From Albula goreensis (taxonomy: Eukaryota > Chordata > Actinopteri > Albuliformes > Albulidae), in the NCBI GenBank assembly GCA_022829145.1, contig CM040742.1, positions 11,035,131 through 11,099,130 of the forward strand: 64,000 nucleotides of DNA, in the 5' to 3' direction. The first letter of the stretch is position 1, and every line of letters begins with the position of its first letter. The position numbers and the translations under genes were made by a program. The notes below the pieces were generated by a model, which saw nothing but the letters and a program-made list of their open reading frames with translations, ran no database searches and was not told the DNA's origin. Shown in pieces: positions 1 to 47,342 of this stretch.

Positions 1-538
1 GCAGAGTTAGAGAATTTGTTAGTGTGTGGCCAGGCTGCAGAGTTTATCTAATCTATCCTACAGCTGGAAAATCATTGTGAATCTATTGCCACTGTCAAAT
101 GTCAAACTCATGCTTTCGCCCTCTGTAGATACAGTACACACCCAGGAATTTCTATATAATTGTATCATGTGTATGGGTGTTATCAGCAGAATAAATTTAT
201 ACATTCAGACTTGCTGCATTCAAAAAGTTAAATATGCAGAAATCTTAAGCATCAGCCTGCGACTATATGTGTCATGGAAATCCAGATTAGGGACATGACC
301 ATCATGTCTCGCATTTTCAGTGTTGCAAAAAAAAAAAAAAAAAAAACGCTCTCTAGCCCATTTTCAGGAACTAAGAACATTTTTGATGACATCCCATTGT
401 GTTAAAAAAAGTACTTAGTCATGTGATGTTTCGAATAGATTTTATTACTTACACAGTGATGGAAAATTTACAGTTATCAACTTTTGGTGGGAGCATTGTA
501 TTCATGTGTCAGTCTTAAAAATTGTAAAAATGTTTCAG
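1..538 (+). other. Elastin intron, left end of window
   Basis: This is non-coding sequence upstream of the first visible elastin exon. It holds a 20-base poly-A run at 327-346 and ends in the acceptor tgtttcag. I found no elastin-like codons or signal peptide here. Confidence 0.6.
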
Positions 539-34346
<33,808 letters not shown>

Positions 34347-35582
34347 GCCGCCCTGTAACAGAAGTGACCTCAAGTATTACTGGTGCTACTGCATGATGTG
34401 GAGAATGTACATTTATTTACAAAAGGCTGTTTTTACATTTTTTAATTACATTTTTGTACTGTACTTCTGTCACTGAAAAATATTTTGTAAGCCTCACGAA
34501 AACCAAAGCGATATGATTGAGATTAAAAATCATAAAAACCAAAAAATGTGAGGAAACAAATGTTTTTAAATGTAGTTAATGATATGTGTGCACTGTATGA
34601 TGCATTTATTTTTATATATAATAACATCACACTTCCTTGTCTTATGGAATAATGCCTTTGCTGATTTCTGTCAATGTCCCTAGTATACCAGCTCCCTGAT
34701 CACTGGTGCCCAGAGATGCACCCCATTTTAAAACATCATAATTTTGCACAAGTTTTGGATCGTTGGATCCTGAAATGCTTGTTTAAGTGTTCAACACCCT
34801 GCATATCTCTCAGGACTTCTCAAAAGGAGGTTTGCTTGGTTAAAATGAACCAACCCGGCTGGTGGTAACGTCAAGCTCCTCCATGACTGTAGAGGGCGCA
34901 GATGTACTTGGGCCATTCTTGCATTTCGTCTTCTAATGCATTTCTTCTTCTAATGGTGGCCTTAATTAGCTTAATTACCGCTGCTATCTCTGAGAACTGT
35001 GAAATACAAAGAAACAGTAGCAGTTTGGTAGGTGGGGGCAATGTCACCAGCAATTTTCACGAGCCTTGTACTCAAGAGTGCCACTTCTTTATTTAACTTT
35101 GTTTTCGGTTTTTGTTTTTTTGCTTATTTCTGTTCACATGCTTTTTTAATGTAAAAGTATGCAAAAATAGCATTCTGCTGTCAATGTCATAGGTGGAATT
35201 GCAAACAGGTGACATAAAACTGAGCTATGAAACTGTTCTTCAGGGGATATATATATGGCAAATTGATAAGCTCCCCTTAATTGATGAAAATCTGCTGTTA
35301 TCTAGCTTGTATTAAAATTTAAGAGGAATACACAACTTGATAACATTTACACAGTCAAGAAATATGCATGACTAATCTATTGAACGCAAAGTTTAGACAC
35401 ACTGGTGCCTGTCTAATATTTTCCAGTGAAAGGGGCTCTGGGGGTGACTGTCTCCTTTCTCTGTGTATTTTAGGGTGCCTGCTCCTCTTTTCAGACCCAG
35501 ATGCTTGCATCTAAGAGCAGTGGAAAACTCAGATTTTGGTTCTAATCTTTCAGATTCAATATTATTTTTGCATTGTACTTAG

Positions 35583-35588
35583 AATAAA
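35583..35588 (+). terminator. Candidate poly-A signal (AATAAA)
   Basis: AATAAA followed within 50 bases by T/G-rich sequence (tttgtttgtttgctc). A proximal end for elastin mRNA. Confidence 0.55.
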
Positions 35589-36031
35589 CATTTACATTGT
35601 GGAATAAGATCATCTTTGTTTGTTTGCTCATACATTTATAGTTACTGTGTGGATAAGATGTGTTTTGTTGATGATTTTTAAAATCTTTTTAAAATTTTGT
35701 GTACTTTTTTCAGCTGTATTTGTTATGCTGATGTAGAAGGATTTGACTTACCCTGCAGTCCCAGCATTCTTAAAAGACCGAAAATTACAGTCTTTAAGCG
35801 TGTTGTGCACGTGGCATCCCACGCAGAAGGCAATCAATATGTGTTTACCGCAAATTAAAACGACCTGTCTTTGCTCTGGGTATGTTTTTCCTCGTTGCTG
35901 TTTTAAACATCATCTTTGTCTTTTTACATTGGATGTTTGTTCTTGTTTAAAAATGGGGTATAAGGCACATTTTCCATGATGCACATTCCAGTACTTCTGG
36001 GGGAAAACCCAGCATTGTAACAACTTCAGTA

Positions 36032-36037
36032 AATAAA
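36032..36037 (+). terminator. Candidate distal poly-A signal (AATAAA)
   Basis: AATAAA followed 16-35 bases later by a GT-rich element (cgtgtgtggtgtct), the classic arrangement. About 0.8 kb before the limk1 start codon. Confidence 0.65.
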
Positions 36038-36204
36038 GTTATAAACCGAAATCGTGTGTGGTGTCTATTTATTGTTTGGCACGTACTACATTCGCAAAGC
36101 CACGTTGACTGTCTTTAAATCAAGAGTACGGCACAATTTACGCTGCCTGACGTTTGATACATGTTTGGGCCCACTAAGCAGTCATGAAAAATGGTTGAAA
36201 TGGA

Positions 36205-36270
36205 GCAAATTTACATTAAGCATTTGGCAGAAGCTCTTAACCAGAGCGATGTTAAAAAGTGCATACAAAT
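36205..36270. mobile_element. SINE core fragment
   Basis: ttacattaagcatttggcag followed by aagctcttaaccagagcga matches the shared core/tail of common teleost SINEs (usually ...gctcttatccagagcga). Only the core remains. Confidence 0.5.
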
Positions 36271-36479
36271 ACTTTCTGGCAACCATCTGACTATATGTTA
36301 CCAGTGTCTTAATAGCTGTAGCAGTTTCATTATCCTAAAACATGTGCCACAGTGGGGGTGGTTGCAGAATTAACCTGTCATAAGCACTTTTAAAACATAA
36401 CATTATTGCTTTTTGAAATCTAGTTATCTGGTATTATTTCTGGTATTTGCTTTCAGTGTCAGTATTATAACCGTTATCA

Positions 36480-36511
36480 TAATTCCGAGGTATTGGAGCC
36501 CGTGTATTTTG

Positions 36512-36552
<41 letters not shown>

Positions 36553-36851
36553 GCGCGCGCTTCCCCTCTTTTCAACGCAGACAAAATTCTTTTTCCATTC
36601 ACTTTCCAGGGATTGATCTCGGTCGGCCAACTGCGAGCATTTTTCTGTTCTCTCTAGTGTCAGCCTGCGCGCGCTGTATTTTCTTTGCCTGCATCCCTCC
36701 CTCCCTCTCCCTGTCAAACCCCTCGTTCCTCTAGCTTCCGCAGACTCATTTGCGGAGACAGCCGTGGAATCGGGTAGCGGATTATCATAGAGTTTCTTAT
36801 TTTCTCGTATCTGTAACAAGCTCTCACAGAGCTCGTGGCCGGTTTGAGTGA
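36480..36851 (+). promoter_or_regulatory. limk1: limk1 promoter / 5' UTR region
   Basis: Sequence just upstream of the limk1 ATG. It has a C9(CT)n tract (about 36514-36550), GC-rich patches (atgcgcgcgc, cctgcgcgcgctg) and pyrimidine-rich stretches typical of TATA-less promoters. The exact start site cannot be read from sequence. Confidence 0.5.
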
Positions 36852-36909
36852 ATGAGGTTGATGCTGTTCTGCTGCACGTGGAAGGACGATCGCATGGGAG
36901 AGGAGGAAG
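36852..36909 (+). CDS. limk1: limk1 exon 1 (coding part)
   Basis: 19 codons plus one base, [19 protein letters not shown]. The ATG is chosen by alignment to human LIMK1, whose first residues match. Donor gtgagg; the codon is completed by ct of exon 2 (Ala). Confidence 0.95.
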
Positions 36910-38402
36910 GTGAGGCAGGTGTGGTGTGTGTGTGTGTGTGTGTCTTGGTGAAGCTGGAGGTGTGGTTGTCCGTTAAAAGGAGGCAGGTGGGATACCATCG
37001 GAGTGCTACTTCTAATGGTCTCGTTTTTGCTAAGGACATAGTGTGGAGTCGCTGGGAGAATAATATCCGCGGAAAAACGGGAAAGGGAGGGATGCGCGAC
37101 AGACAGTGTACAGCAATGTTCAGTACGCAAAAGGCTACATAACAACTCAGACAACAAAGCTGAAACTACATTTTAGGTACCCAACTAGTTAAATAGTTGA
37201 CTTTACTCGGTACTGTGGAAAAACACTGCTCCTTACTGCATTAGTTTTTGTTGAAATAGCAATACATTCCTAACCCAGCGGGGGGTATGCCTGGTGTGTC
37301 CACACGCAATGGGACAGAATTGTTTGTGGACTTGTGGTACTGAATCACTCATTTCTCATGTTTTAAACTTGCGCATTAAAAAAATAACACTGGGGTGAGT
37401 TAATTTCCCGAAGTGTTTGTGCGTAAATAAAATCCATTCCCTTCCACTCTAAGGATTGACGCAGCACTTCGCAGAAAGAACTTCGAAAGCATTTCAAAGA
37501 CCCACCCCCTGCTCGATGATTGCAGAACATTGTTTTATTGATATTTTGATGACGAGTAATTGCTGTGCGCCAGCAGAATACACACAGCTGAATTGAGGTT
37601 TACCATCGATTTGTTTTCCTTTCCAGTGAGGAACATCGACGTCAGTGAACTGAAACTCTGCACTTTTCATTTATTTATTTAGCTTTATTCTCCGACCCAG
37701 ATCAGTATGAGAGGGGAAATCGTCTGTCCTCAAAAACAAAAGAGCTCCTTAAAAGAAATGATGCTGCGACAGTCAATGTGTAAGCCAGAGGGATAGAGGC
37801 TTGCAGAGTACCGGACGTATTGCTTTGCACTTTCACTAATTGGCCGGCTGCCTGTTTGGCACCATCCGAGGAGAATCGATACCGCTCACATCTTAGAGGA
37901 GAGCGGCGGCAGCTGCTGCTCACATGCTCACAAGTTATACTATTGAAGTACTGCTGTCTACAGCTACCCTAGGCTTTGTTTGGAAAAAAAAACAAATGTG
38001 AGTGAGACACAACTGACACAACGTTCTAAGTTTTATACTGGTTTAACATTCTAAGCCTTTTGACCTTGCGATAGTTTAGCAAATGCAAGGTCATGTATGC
38101 CGGCTGCCAAGTCACGTGTTTGCGTTTAATCAATATCCTGTTTTTGGCCTTCAATGAAAGCGTCTTCAGGGACGTTAATGTTGTGAAGATAAGATGTTGT
38201 CTGATAAGTATGATGATGAGATGAAAACTATAATTATTTTAACGGCAGGTTCAACTTGAACTCTTACCATTACGTTAATTACACAGGAGCGGTTAAGTAC
38301 TGTCCCTGTATGATCTGAATGGAATTACTATGCTCTGTAATGGACAGCATGCTTTCACCCCCCTCAGTTTGCGCACTTGAGTCAATGCTGAGTCCACTAG
38401 TT

Positions 38403-38495
<93 letters not shown>

Positions 38496-41400
38496 TCTCT
38501 GTATGTGTTCATGTTCATGCTTTAAAAGTTTAACTGGATTTTTTATGGAATTTTTATATAGGTGGAGGTCCAGTATATTGTAGCAGATTTGTGTTTGACC
38601 GTATAGTGCCCTCTGTGTGTGTGGGGTGTATTGCAGCAGATTGGAGGTAGCCTGTGTAGTTCCTCCTGCCTGTGTTGGGGTGAATTGCAGAAGACTGGAG
38701 TTTGACTGTATAGCGCCTCCTGTGTGCATTTGGCTGTATTGCAGCTGACCGAAGATTGCCGGTTTGCTCGGGATGCAGACTGAGGATTTATGATGACCAG
38801 TATCTCCAGGCCTTGGAATCTGACTGGCACTCTGTTTGCTTCCGGTGAGTATTTGCCTCTTACCTTTTCTCATTTCTTTATTTACTCATACTACAACTTG
38901 GTTAGATCATCGATTCTGATTGGTCAAGAGGGTGTTGGAGAATGTACTGATGAGGTAGTTCAAGAAAAAGTTGCTCATGGTCCTAGATCAATGCTCAAAC
39001 CTTTCAACATCCTGTTTCAAGTGAACATTCTACCAGTGGAAAGTGAAAATAACGAGAAATAAGTAACAGCATAACAACAACAGTAAGATAGTGCTTGTGC
39101 AGATTTGTTTAAGTGTATATGGGTGTTGAAGCTTTTGCGACTGGCTGTGGTACAGTAAGAATAAACCACTGTGTGCCATGTGACTGAACAAAAATAAAAC
39201 CCTTCTTTTTGGTTGGTGTTGCCTCAGTTGTACCTTGGCACCACATCACACCATGCTGTTGTGCTTCATCGTCACACAATTTCACAGTCCGTCAGGGTTT
39301 AATCCTTATTTCTTTACTGCTCCTTTCTCAGAGCTTTTCCTTACCCTAGTGGTGAAACATCAGTACTACAGAGTACTGCATAGGGAGCTGGTCATGAAGT
39401 AAGGAAGGCAGGAAGGAAGGGAGCAAATAAAAGAAGGGGGAAGGGAGTGATAGCATGTTTCCAGGGCAACCTCCTCTAGGTCACAGCTGGGAAAAAAAAA
39501 TATATATATACATTGAATACTCTACAACATCAGGACAGTGAACTCTTTGTGTTTTAATTTTTTTTACAGTAATTGTCTGATTCGTGGTGAAGGGATCTTC
39601 CCAGGGGCAGCTCGGCGCGCTCATGTTTAGTCAGCTGTCTTCGTGCTGATCGCGGGAAAGCTCGTGCTTGTCCCCCAGAGCTGTTTTTTCATGTACTGGA
39701 GCTGGAGTGAATGGAGCCCAGTGTTCCTGCAGTTTAAAAGGCAGAGAGGGTGCGTGGCTGGGGGGGTCTCCGAGTCTGGGCTGGAAGTGGAGCGGGGGCG
39801 GGTTGGTGGGTCAGCTGGCTGCCAGAGGAACACAGAATTGAAAGCGTTAAATGGAACAGCGCATGTTGCGGATTGTGGCGCATGCGATTGGTGAGAATTT
39901 GGCGTGGCAGGCAACGATTAGTCACTACAGCTCAGTGTGGAAGCAGTCAACGCTGTGGTCCAGCATGTGTGTGTGATATGAATGTGTTTATGCTGTCAGC
40001 ATGTGTGTGTGTGTATGAGTGTGTGTGTGTTTTGTGAGTGCCTTTGTGCTATGGTTGAGTGTGTGCATGTGAGTGTCATGAGCGTGTTTGTGATATGGGT
40101 GAGTATGTGTGTGTGCTGTGGTTGTGTGAGTGTGCGTGTGCGTGTGCTGTGGGTGAGTGTCTGTGTGGCTGTGTGTGTGTGCGTGCTTGCTGTGGGTGTT
40201 TGTGTGTGCTTGCTGTGGGTGTGTGTAGACATTAGTATGCGCATATGGGGTCAGTATGGATCAGGCACTTAACATGGCACTCTGCGATTAAGTTTATTGA
40301 TCATTTCCTGCGCCTCCCGTGTGTGTGATTGGGGGCGGGGGCTGGGCTTGGTGTCCGATCGTCCTCTCACAAGGGCAGTGCTGTCAAGCAGCAGCAAACA
40401 GCAAACAGCCAGCCCCACTCATTAAAACTCACTGCATTAGAGGGTCATATGCAGGAGTCTTGTTTTGCTCTCAGCTCCTCTCCTCTTTTCACTCTCTCGC
40501 CTTCCCATCTTTTCTTTTTGCCTCTCCCCTCCTCTCCTTTTTTCATCTTTTTTCATCCTCTCTCTCTGCTCCCCCTGTCTCAGCCTTGCACAGCCTTGCA
40601 TAGGGCTTCTGCAGAAGGCAGGTCTGCTGGAGTGGGTAGTGGCAGAACCGGGCCCTGGCAGAACCGGGCCTTGGCAGCACACATCATGATTCTATAGACA
40701 AAGGCCGCATCTCAGCATGGAGAAACAGAAGGGAGGTTGGGGAGGGAGAGAATGTGTGTGAAGGAGAGAGAGAGTAAAGGATATTTGAGCATTGTAACTG
40801 TTTCCTATTTGGAGGTTCACCACAATGGGGCGTGGTCTTTGCATTTGGCTTGTGCCAAGTTAATGGTCTGAAATAATGGCAAAACAGAACTAGGGCACAT
40901 CCCCTGAGAAATGGTGCCTGTGTTTATTTCAAAACTATGTGACATCAGTCCAACTCAAGTAGAATAAAATGCCATAAAATGAGCTCTTCCCTAACAAAGA
41001 CAGATATTATCCAAATAAATATTTTCTTTTAAATGAACCGTGGACCAATTAAATAGTATAATTCAGTATTTTTGTTATTGTGGCATGAATAGTTGGAGGG
41101 GTTGGGCTGTACCCTGACAGTCCAAAGTGCACCTGAGCTTTTAGGCAGCACCTGATTGGCCAAAGGGGTTACTGATGCTCAACGAAAGCTAATAGAGTTT
41201 CTCCTGCCTGCACAAAAACCAATGACAAACCACCCAGTGGGGCTGCCAGCCAACCAATATATTTTTGAATATTTGAAGGTTTGGACAGTGTGTAAATGGG
41301 ATAATCCCCTGAAAGCAGATATGAGTAGAATGGCCATGCCTTATATCTTCATATGGTTAATAAAACAATTGTACTCCAGCACTCCATACTCCTGTTTCTT

Positions 41401-44400
41401 TTCTTCCCAGAAAGTGAATAAACAGGATGGAAAAAAGCATCCAGTTTTGATGTAGTTGAAAGCATGTGAGTTTCAGGCCCAAATGCATTTGTGTTTCACA
41501 GCATGTGCTGCTGTTCTTTGCTGATATAAATAAACAGAAAGAAAGCATGAGAAAAAAGGAGAAGGGTTAAAAAAAGGAAAGAGCCGTGAGATTATTTACA
41601 GTGAAGAAGTCCGTAAAGAAACCGCCTGTTCTCTGAGAGAGCCCAAAAACGGGTCCCCAGACTCAGCCCTGTTTCCTCTGGAGTTCCGTAAATAGAGTCA
41701 TAGAGGCACAGGGACTGTGCTTGGGGCGGGGGTGGGATTCTTGGGGGGGGGTGGAATGGGTCTGAGATCTGCCGAAGCCTGGCTGCCTTTCCCAAGAGCG
41801 CAGAGGTGGAAAAACAGCAGTGGTCTCCTCTCTCAAAGGATAGAGCGCAGAGCATCATGGGAAAGGATTTGGCCCAGTGGGGAGGCCGACACCCCTGCGG
41901 GCTCGGCGTAAACCAGGCTGAACATGAGAAACTGGCGGGAGTGCCCCAGGAATCTGGAACATGACCAGGGTGGCTGCAGATTCTTGTCCTAGATGGGGGC
42001 ACAGCCATTTTATATTTGCTAAAGAGAAAAAAAAACACTCGCTTGAACCACTTCAGAATATTTCTTGCTGCCTTGCTTTCAACAGACACTTTACAATTCA
42101 TCTCCAGAGAGAATTGACCACTCTTTAGTGTGTAGTAATTAAGAGGATGTCAGTGTGTACCATATCCTAAATGGGGCCTTGTGTTCTAATCATAACTTGA
42201 CAAAGACACAGTGATGGTATTGAGCCCGTGAATTTCTCTATGCACACACATGTACAGTCTTATAAAGCCATATATAGGGATTACTCAAAAGGCCTGGGGG
42301 CAGTTCAGTGGTGCCAGTGATTAATTGGCTGTGAGGATTACAAGATTCACAGGCCAGGGGTCAAAGGTTAGGGGTCAAGGATAACTCCTGCCTTTGAGAG
42401 GGCCAAACAGTTTGACTCCAATGCAGATGTGCTGTATGTCACTTACAGAGAACACTCAGAGGACTGGGGTTCTACTTTACTGTGACTTCAGAGAGAACAT
42501 GAAGAAAACCAGGGTTCTACTTTACTGTGACATCACAGAGAACACTAAGAGGACTGGGGTTCTAATTTACTGTGACATCACAGAGAACACTCAGAGGACT
42601 GGGGTTCTACTTTACTGTGACTTCAGAGAGAACATGAAGAAAACCAGGGTTCTACTTTACTGTGACATCACAGAGAACACTAAGAGGACTGGGGTTCTAC
42701 TTTACTGTGACATCACAGAGAACACGAAGAGGACTGGGGTTCTAATTTACTGTGACATCACAGAGAACACGAAGAGGACTGGGGTTCTAATTTACTGTGA
42801 CATCACAGAGAACACGAAGAGGACTGGGGTTCTAATTTACTGTAACATCACAGAGAACACAAAGAGGGGAGGGGCTCTGCCTCACTGAACATGTTTGGTT
42901 CTTTGGTTTTGTAAATCTTTTCTCATTGCGTTTCCCCAAAGCCCTCGTCTCTGTTACACAGGCACATTTTGTTTCAGTGGCGTTCTGAGCACGTGCTTTA
43001 TTTTTAAATTCACTGACAGATGGCCCTACCAAAAACCATAGACACACCCTGAAATATCAACTCGCTATTCTGATAGAGAGTGCATCAGTTGTGGTTTGAG
43101 ATGTAAATGTGTCACCTGTACACTGTGGTGTCAGAGATGAGAGCAGCCTGTTTGAGCTTCCAGACTGCGTCTTTAAAGATCCAACATCTCCACTCAACAT
43201 CCAGACATGAGACTCCACTGCCGGGAGGATTATCTATGCATTATTTAATATTTATTTATTCATTTATTCATTCATTTCGATGGAAGTGGAAGGAGTTCTC
43301 GCCATATATGCTGCATTTTTCATTACATATTGTATATTTATGTAATTTGCATTGAAAAAAAAAAACATTCACGATACGAGATGAGTTCCCCAAAAATGAA
43401 TAGTTATTAAGTGAGAATAATTTCTGCTAGATTGTTGCAAGTTTTAGTCATTCAGATACAGAATACAGCTGATTATGCACGCTCTCTAATTATGTTCCAG
43501 ACTTTAAGGTGTTGCCCAAATTTAGATGTAAGCTAGTTTTAGGTTTTTTTGATGTTAAAATCCCAAAACAGGGGTGGGGTGGGGGTTGAGGGGCACAGCC
43601 CTTTTAAATTCTCAAGTGAAACACTCATCCTGAACAGTCAGTTATTTTTTTGTTTGTCTGAACTGTGTAGTAAACACACTATACAGTACACCCTGGCTAA
43701 TAACAATAATGGATTGTATTGAAAATATTGAGACATGTTTTTTGTGCTATGACTCCAGCAAAGTTTGATTTATGCTATATGTATTATTCATAATTTAATT
43801 GACTTACTTGGCTGAAAGAAAGAATTGCAGTGCTTTTAAGAAGGCGATCTGCATTGGGCCCACCACATGTGCGTGAAGCATGAGTGAAGAGCTGTAGGAA
43901 ATGGCTGCAGCGGGTAGCTGTCTCCTCTCATTTATTTACGGGGCTCGATGAATAACGCCTGTGGTGACACGTTTGTGGTGCTTTTGGCCTAAGAACTACC
44001 CGAGCAGGACGAGGTACAGACTGGAGCTCATGCGTAAGCTCTCAAAGGCAGTTAGCACTGGAACGCAGAGCCTTTATTTAATCAGCCGTCTTAGCAGAGG
44101 CTCTTACCCTACGCTACACACGCACGGCTGACATTTTCAATACCAAACATCTATACGGTTGCATGTTTACTGAAGCAACCAATACCAATTACCAGAGCCA
44201 ATACCCTTGTAATGCTTTAGCATTTGACCTGTCCTTCTGTGGCAGTCAGCTGTCCCTCATCCTTAGGCCACACCCTTTTTCCAGCAATAATAGTAGGGAG
44301 CTTTAGTTTATATTTGCTATCAGATGTAGTGTGTCATAACAATAAGGTTTTGTTAGTTTTTATCATTTGTAAGAACTGTATGGTTATGAATGTTGTGTCT

Positions 44401-46728
44401 TATCGCTGTTTTCACAGTGCAGTGCCTCTGCAGTGATGTGTTATTACACAGTCTGTACCTTTCTGCTCATAGACTCAGTGTTTCACAACTGTGACTAAGA
44501 ACATGCATTTGAAACAGTGGGACAAAAACCTTTATCTCACTATTATTTTAATAATATATGAAGTATGTACAACTAGTTGTAAAATATTGTCTAGGAAGTA
44601 TGTTGGGTTGTCCAGCAGCTATTTGTATTGTGAAGTGTTTCAAAATGTATTCTGACCTTAATTATTGATTTTGATTAATTAATTAATTAATTAATTAATT
44701 AAAAATATTATGAATTTGCAGTTCAGCTGATTAAATTTCCTTGCAGTATCCGCGCATATATCCTGGTATGATCGCTTGCCTCCACTGTTTGATGACCTCC
44801 TGAAATGGGTCAATTATCTAGAAGTACCTGTGTGTTTCCGTTGTGATGGGGAATCGGATAGCACCCCTCCTCCCCTGGCTCAGGTTAAGAGCCACCATGC
44901 TTACACCTCATCTCTCCTGACTTATTCATGCGCCCTCCTCCCTCCACCCTGTCACCGCTGCAGGGGTGAATAGCGGTACTTACACTCCTGTAACGCTGAA
45001 ATTGTGCTGGCGGATTTGGGTTACTCAAAAGTGTGTCAGGTGAGTGATACTGAGTTGAGACTTTTGGCCCCCCTACTCACCAGGAGGGAGACTTAATGCT
45101 GTGTGAGCGGGAGGGGCTCGTTGCCAAGGAAACGGCTTTTTACTTTGGCGTCAGGTTCTCATTGGCTGAGCTGAACTCAGGGCTTATGCCTCAGTCGGGT
45201 GATATTGCCCTCAATACGTCTGTCATATTGCTTAAGATTGCACCTATTTTTTTGTGTGAGGGTTTTGTTTTTGTTTTTTTCCTCTTTTTTTGGTCTTGTA
45301 AATTGGAAGTAGCTGATTGTCTGAAGTTTGTGGGGACTCACGAAAAAAAAAAAAAAACTTGAGGCAGAGACAGCTTTCCCAGACGCAGAGCTGGGTCCGC
45401 TGTGATGTTGCCATATCAGTCACATTGTGTGCATTGTGGGTGTTTTTTCCTTTCTCTGTACATGCAAACACACACATGAACACACATTCCCCCTTTCCTT
45501 TTCACACATGCACACACACATGCTTTTCCACACACACATTCACATTTTCTGTCACTCTCAAACTCATACTTTTTCTGTCTGTTTTATACATGCATGCTGA
45601 CATATTCAATCTTTGTCTTGCACAATACATACATATGCAGTCTTATATATGCGCACACACACGGGCTTCCTCTGTCTCTAGTATCAACACATACAGATTC
45701 TCTCTCTTTAGCACAGGCACACACACAGAAACAACACCATCCATCTTTTTCTCACGCGCACATTCATTCTCACCACCTTAGAAGTGTATAAACCGTAGCA
45801 CCCTTGTAGAAGGGTGAAGAAATGAGAAGAACATCTACCCACCCCAGATCTCAAAACTCTGAAACTGGCCACCCCTAACAACACAGAGCTCCTACCCAGT
45901 CCAAAACCCTACAGCTGCAACTGGACAACCATAACCACGCAGAGCTCCTATCAAATCCCTACAACTGAAGCTGGCCAATTGTAAGCCACACAGAGTTCCT
46001 GTCCAGCCCATGGGTCTGTGTACTGTATGTGTGTGAGGTGAGAAAGGGCAGTTAATTAAATGTGTCACTCTATCTGCGCCCACTCAGCTGTAACCCAAGG
46101 GAGGGCTGTCCCTGTCACGCTGGTCATGACTTTGTTTTCTGAGGAAGTCACTGAGTGAGCAAGCCAAAAGAACAGGAAACAGGGTCTGAAAAAAAGAAAA
46201 GAAGAGAGAAAGAGCATCACAGCGGCCAGCGTTACGGCAGTGTGAGAGGCTGTCTCTCTGTGCTTCTGAGACGTATGGGGACATTGGCTACCTCACTGTG
46301 TTTTAGCGCCTGGTCAATTTGTGTTTCCACCCCCGCCACTGCCCCCCACACCGACCCAGTCTGCAGCCACGCAGGGAAGCATGTCGCGCAGAGACCAGCG
46401 ATACAGGAAGTGGAGCAGGGGACAGTAAGTCCGTTCGCCCGCCTGGAATTAGAGAGATAACGGTATCAGAGAGTCATTCTTCTTCTGTCTTCCACTGCTT
46501 AGCAGCAATTTGTGAAAAAACAGAGAAGTGTGGGGAGGTTTATTGTTTGTTTCGGGGGAGAGTGCCTGAAACCTGAAACTGAATTGAGTTGCTATAGCTT
46601 ATATTGTTTGTTGATTTTGTATGGCCTTTGACAGTATCTTTCTCTTGGGTAGGCTTGAAGACAGATGTGTGCTGTTTCTGTGCTGTGATGTTGTATGTGT
46701 TTTATGGGATGGTCAGTGAAATCAAGTG

Positions 46729-46766
<38 letters not shown>

Positions 46767-47294
46767 GCATCATTACCAGTTGTAACAATCTTACATATTT
46801 GTGTCACGTTGTTACAACCCGTAATGATGCTTACTCCTTACTATTATTTTACTCTCATTTTTGGTTTGGTAATTTTTCACGGAGTACCCCACGCTTGGGA
46901 GTGTATGTATGTATGTGTGTGTTTCAGTAAGAGAGGGTAATGCAGTCACCGTGCAGATGAGAAGTCCATTCACAGTTCTGGATCAAATCAACATTTTCCC
47001 CAAAATCTGACTCACGATTAAATGTGAGCTTAATTTTTTCCAAACAGATGGTTTGGTGAGCCAAATGGGTAGACAGTTAACAATGGCATCAACATTAAGA
47101 GCCGATGGTGATTGAATCCAGACTCTCAATCTCAGTGAGCTAGCAAGCTCTCTGTCAGTCTCAGTCAGAAAAGTTAGAGGGTAAATGGGATGAGTCCAGG
47201 TTGGGGAGAATTAATATTCATATGATTATTGTAGTATCTGTTGTAGTATTTATCGTGTGAGCATGTGTGTGTGTGTGAGCAAGTGTGTGAGTGA

Positions 47295-47342
<48 letters not shown>

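Larger units (their letters stand above)
34347..36055 (+). other. eln: Elastin 3' UTR
   Basis: About 1.7 kb of AT-rich non-coding sequence after the stop codon. It holds candidate poly-A signals at 34522 (ATTAAA), 35583 (AATAAA) and 36032 (AATAAA). No ORF of note. Confidence 0.65.

Noticed and set aside
41592-42101. 169-codon minus-strand frame in limk1 intron 2
   Set aside because: No recognisable domain, poly-A and GC-rich low-complexity parts, and no splice or promoter support; open by chance.
42394-42888. 164-codon plus-strand frame
   Set aside because: 45-bp minisatellite in phase with codons; no homology recognised and no promoter or splice context.
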